Origin: Termitomyces sp. T153
Taxonomy: Eukaryota > Basidiomycota > Agaricomycetes > Agaricales > Lyophyllaceae
Length of the DNA stretch: 64,000 nucleotides
Assembly (NCBI GenBank): GCA_018296165.2
Contig: JACKQL020000153.1
Coordinates: 26,348 to 90,347, forward strand
Reading direction: 5' to 3'
Shown here: piece by piece, positions 62,271 through 64,000 of the stretch
Numbering within the stretch: the first letter of the stretch is position 1
Layout of the letters: each line of letters starts with the position of its first letter
Notes under the pieces: generated by a model
What the model saw: the letters and a program-made list of their open reading frames with translations, nothing else
Databases searched by the model: none
What the model was told of the DNA's origin: nothing
Program-made: the position numbers and the translations under genes

Positions 62271-63461
62271 ATGCATCTCGTATTCATATTGAGATTTCTT
62301 ACATTCCTGGGAGTCACCTGCGCCTCGGGCTGCCCGAGCATCCCTCCCGACTTTACGTTCAACACCACATTCCTGCCGGACCCATTCACATTCGCCGATG
62401 GCACGCGGGTGGAAACTCTCTCCGACTGGACCTGCCGCCGTTCTGAAATTGCCTCCCTGTTCGCAACGGACGAACTAGGCAGCAAACCGCCCCGTCCGCC
62501 CATCTTCAGCGCCTCGTTTTCCTCTTCCTCCTCCACGCTCTCCATAACCTCCGCACTGTCCAACACCTCGACCCCCATGACCTTCCACACAACCATCACC
62601 TACCCATCGAGCGGCACACCCCCCTTCCCCGCGCTCATTGCATTCGACGGCCTCAGTCTCCCAGTGCCCTCCACCATCGCCACAATCACGCTCCCCGTCT
62701 CCTCCCTCGCACAGCAAAACTCGCTCTCAAGCCGCGGCATAGGCGACTTTTACACGCTCTACGGGTCCTCTGCGTCCGCAGGGGCACTAACCGCCTTCGC
62801 ATGGGGCGTCTCGCGCGTAATCGACGCTCTCGAACTCACGCCGTCCGCGCAAATCGACACCACCCGGATAGGCGTGACAGGATGCTCGCGCAACGGCAAA
62901 GGCGCACTCGTCGCCGGTGCCCTAGACTCACGTGTTGCGCTTACGATCCCACAAGAGTCCGGGTCTGGTGGGACGGACTGCTGGCGGCTGTCGGACGCGC
63001 TGTTCGCAGGGGGGCTGGTGACGCAGACGGCGTCGGAGATCGTGCAGGAGAACGTGTGGTTTGCGCGGTCGTTTGAGGAGTTTGCGAATACGACGGTGGA
63101 CAGGCTGCCTGTGGACCATCACATGCTGATGGGGCTGGTTGCGCCACGGGGGCTGCTTGTGATCGATAATGTTGGGTTTGACTGGCTCGGGCCAGAAAGC
63201 TCGTTTGGGTGCGTGAAGACAGCTCGCAGGATCTGGGAGGCAATGGGCGCGGGGCTTGGGGATCGCGTCGGGATGTCGCAGGCAGCAAGCCATGCGCATT
63301 GTGTGTTTCCCACGGAGCAAACGGGAGTACTGAACGCGTTTATTGATAGGTTTTTGCTGGGCCAGGCGGGAGTGAATACAAGCGTGTTTGAGAGTGCGGG
63401 GGGATATGTCTTTGACACGCCCGGAGTGTGGGATCCATGGGATGCCCCGCAATTGAATTAG
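62271..63461 (+). CDS. 4-O-methyl-glucuronoyl methylesterase, CE15, secreted
   Basis: A single uninterrupted frame of 396 residues begins with a signal peptide (MHLVFILRFLTFLGVTCASG). The nucleophile motif is GCSRNGKGA, the acid is in IPQESGSGG, and the catalytic His is in SHAHCVFPTEQ, so the Ser-Glu-His set is complete. Other family blocks are FTFADGTRVETLSDWTCR, WGVSRVIDAL, DHHMLMGLVAPRGLLVI and WLGPESSFGC. Glucuronoyl esterases cut the ester bond between lignin alcohols and 4-O-methylglucuronic acid on xylan, and so loosen the lignin-carbohydrate network outside the cell. There is no carbohydrate-binding module, unlike several related enzymes. It is very GC- and CpG-rich. Confidence 0.95.
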   Translation: MHLVFILRFLTFLGVTCASGCPSIPPDFTFNTTFLPDPFTFADGTRVETLSDWTCRRSEIASLFATDELGSKPPRPPIFSASFSSSSSTLSITSALSNTSTPMTFHTTITYPSSGTPPFPALIAFDGLSLPVPSTIATITLPVSSLAQQNSLSSRGIGDFYTLYGSSASAGALTAFAWGVSRVIDALELTPSAQIDTTRIGVTGCSRNGKGALVAGALDSRVALTIPQESGSGGTDCWRLSDALFAGGLVTQTASEIVQENVWFARSFEEFANTTVDRLPVDHHMLMGLVAPRGLLVIDNVGFDWLGPESSFGCVKTARRIWEAMGAGLGDRVGMSQAASHAHCVFPTEQTGVLNAFIDRFLLGQAGVNTSVFESAGGYVFDTPGVWDPWDAPQLN

Positions 63462-63594
63462 TTTATGTCAATTACCATTTCAATGGTGACTGCCATTCCA
63501 CCATTACTGGTGGATTTGGAGTTTTACCGCCGGCAAGACACTACAGAGCTAAGAGGCGGGGGTAGGTAGTAAATATATGCTACGCCGAATGTAG

Positions 63595-64000
63595 AATTTA
63601 TGAGTGTGTGAGATGTATCGGTAATGTTTGTTTGTGTGATCCAGGCATTTCTTCAAGCAGGATTGTTTGTCCAAAATCCACCGGTGGGGTGCGGGTCCAT
63701 TCCTTCACCCATCTTGACAGGGTGCCTTCTTTTGTAGCTTGCCTGGCATGTGCCATTGTGGTGTGGTCTGGTGTTCACATTGTCATGCCAGTTTTGGCTT
63801 CTTTGTCTGCCCTTTTGTTTCCCTTGACATCTTCATCTGCACTGTGTGGTTCAGATTGGTGTTGAGGAATGTGTTGATTAGTCCAGTGAATGTATTCATT
63901 TTTGATTGCAACTTTAAATTCATAAATTGCTGTGACTGCCAAGGTATTATCAGCATATATGTGTATGTGGACTTCTGGATGTCTTTTGGCACATGATGTG
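63595..64000 (-). pseudogene. LINE retrotransposon RNase H fragment, at window edge
   Basis: On the minus strand about 63957-63600 reads YADNTLAVTAI, GNKRADKEAKTGMTM, then after a stop ARQATKEGTLSRWVKEW. These are the DNxxA and GNxxADxxAK blocks of the RNase H domain at the end of many agaricomycete LINE ORF2 proteins. The piece continues beyond the window. It is CpG-poor like the old repeats. Confidence 0.65.

Noticed and set aside
62475..63452. Minus-strand frames up to 174 codons opposite the esterase
   Set aside because: GC-rich third positions of the CE15 gene leave the opposite strand open; there is no independent evidence.

Overview
The window looks like nuclear DNA of a mushroom-forming basidiomycete (Agaricomycetes). 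Genes are cut by many 45-65 nt introns, mostly GT-AG with a few likely GC-AG. The repeats are of types common in that group: chromodomain gypsy, copia, a KDZ-type transposase remnant and LINEs. A GMC oxidoreductase and a secreted CE15 glucuronoyl esterase fit a plant-biomass-associated lifestyle. No exact species can be named from sequence alone.

Layout. About 1-28.2 kb is a graveyard of nested retrotransposons with almost no CpG: a copia element split by a gypsy insertion and then rearranged, a LINE ORF1 remnant, several copies of one gypsy family (LTRs, decayed interiors, an antisense zinc-finger ORF), a KDZ remnant, a better preserved gag-pol chromovirus (16.6-24.5 kb), part of a second gypsy lineage (24.5-26.5 kb) and a decayed multi-exon gene. 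About 29.8-44.5 kb is CpG-rich housekeeping DNA: a GMC oxidoreductase, SMC3 (cohesin), COQ4 (ubiquinone synthesis), a degenerate protein-kinase-like gene and RRP6 (nuclear exosome). About 44.5-58.3 kb holds a duplicated block. Copy 1 (RRP6 3' end plus an MFS transporter) is a pseudogene broken by a recent copia insertion. Copy 2 has an RRP6 exon scrap and an intact-looking MFS gene, followed by a SEC14-like gene with its own decayed fragment upstream. About 58.3-64 kb holds a gene-poor gap, a TPR/RPAP3-like gene, the CE15 esterase and a LINE fragment at the right edge.

The host genes do not form an obvious pathway cluster. The clearest regulatory arrangement is the 206-bp divergent promoter shared by SMC3 and COQ4, which carries an ACGCGT box and a perfect 7-bp inverted repeat. 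The most unusual signals are: the antisense Zn2Cys6-like/coiled-coil ORF kept in two gypsy copies; the tandem double protease in the chromovirus, both with DSG changed to NSG by a CpG-type transition; the matching TTATC target duplications that show how a copia element was split and then rearranged; and the segmental duplication with a copia insertion dated by near-identical LTRs. Exon coordinates were derived by hand from splice signals and reading-frame continuity.
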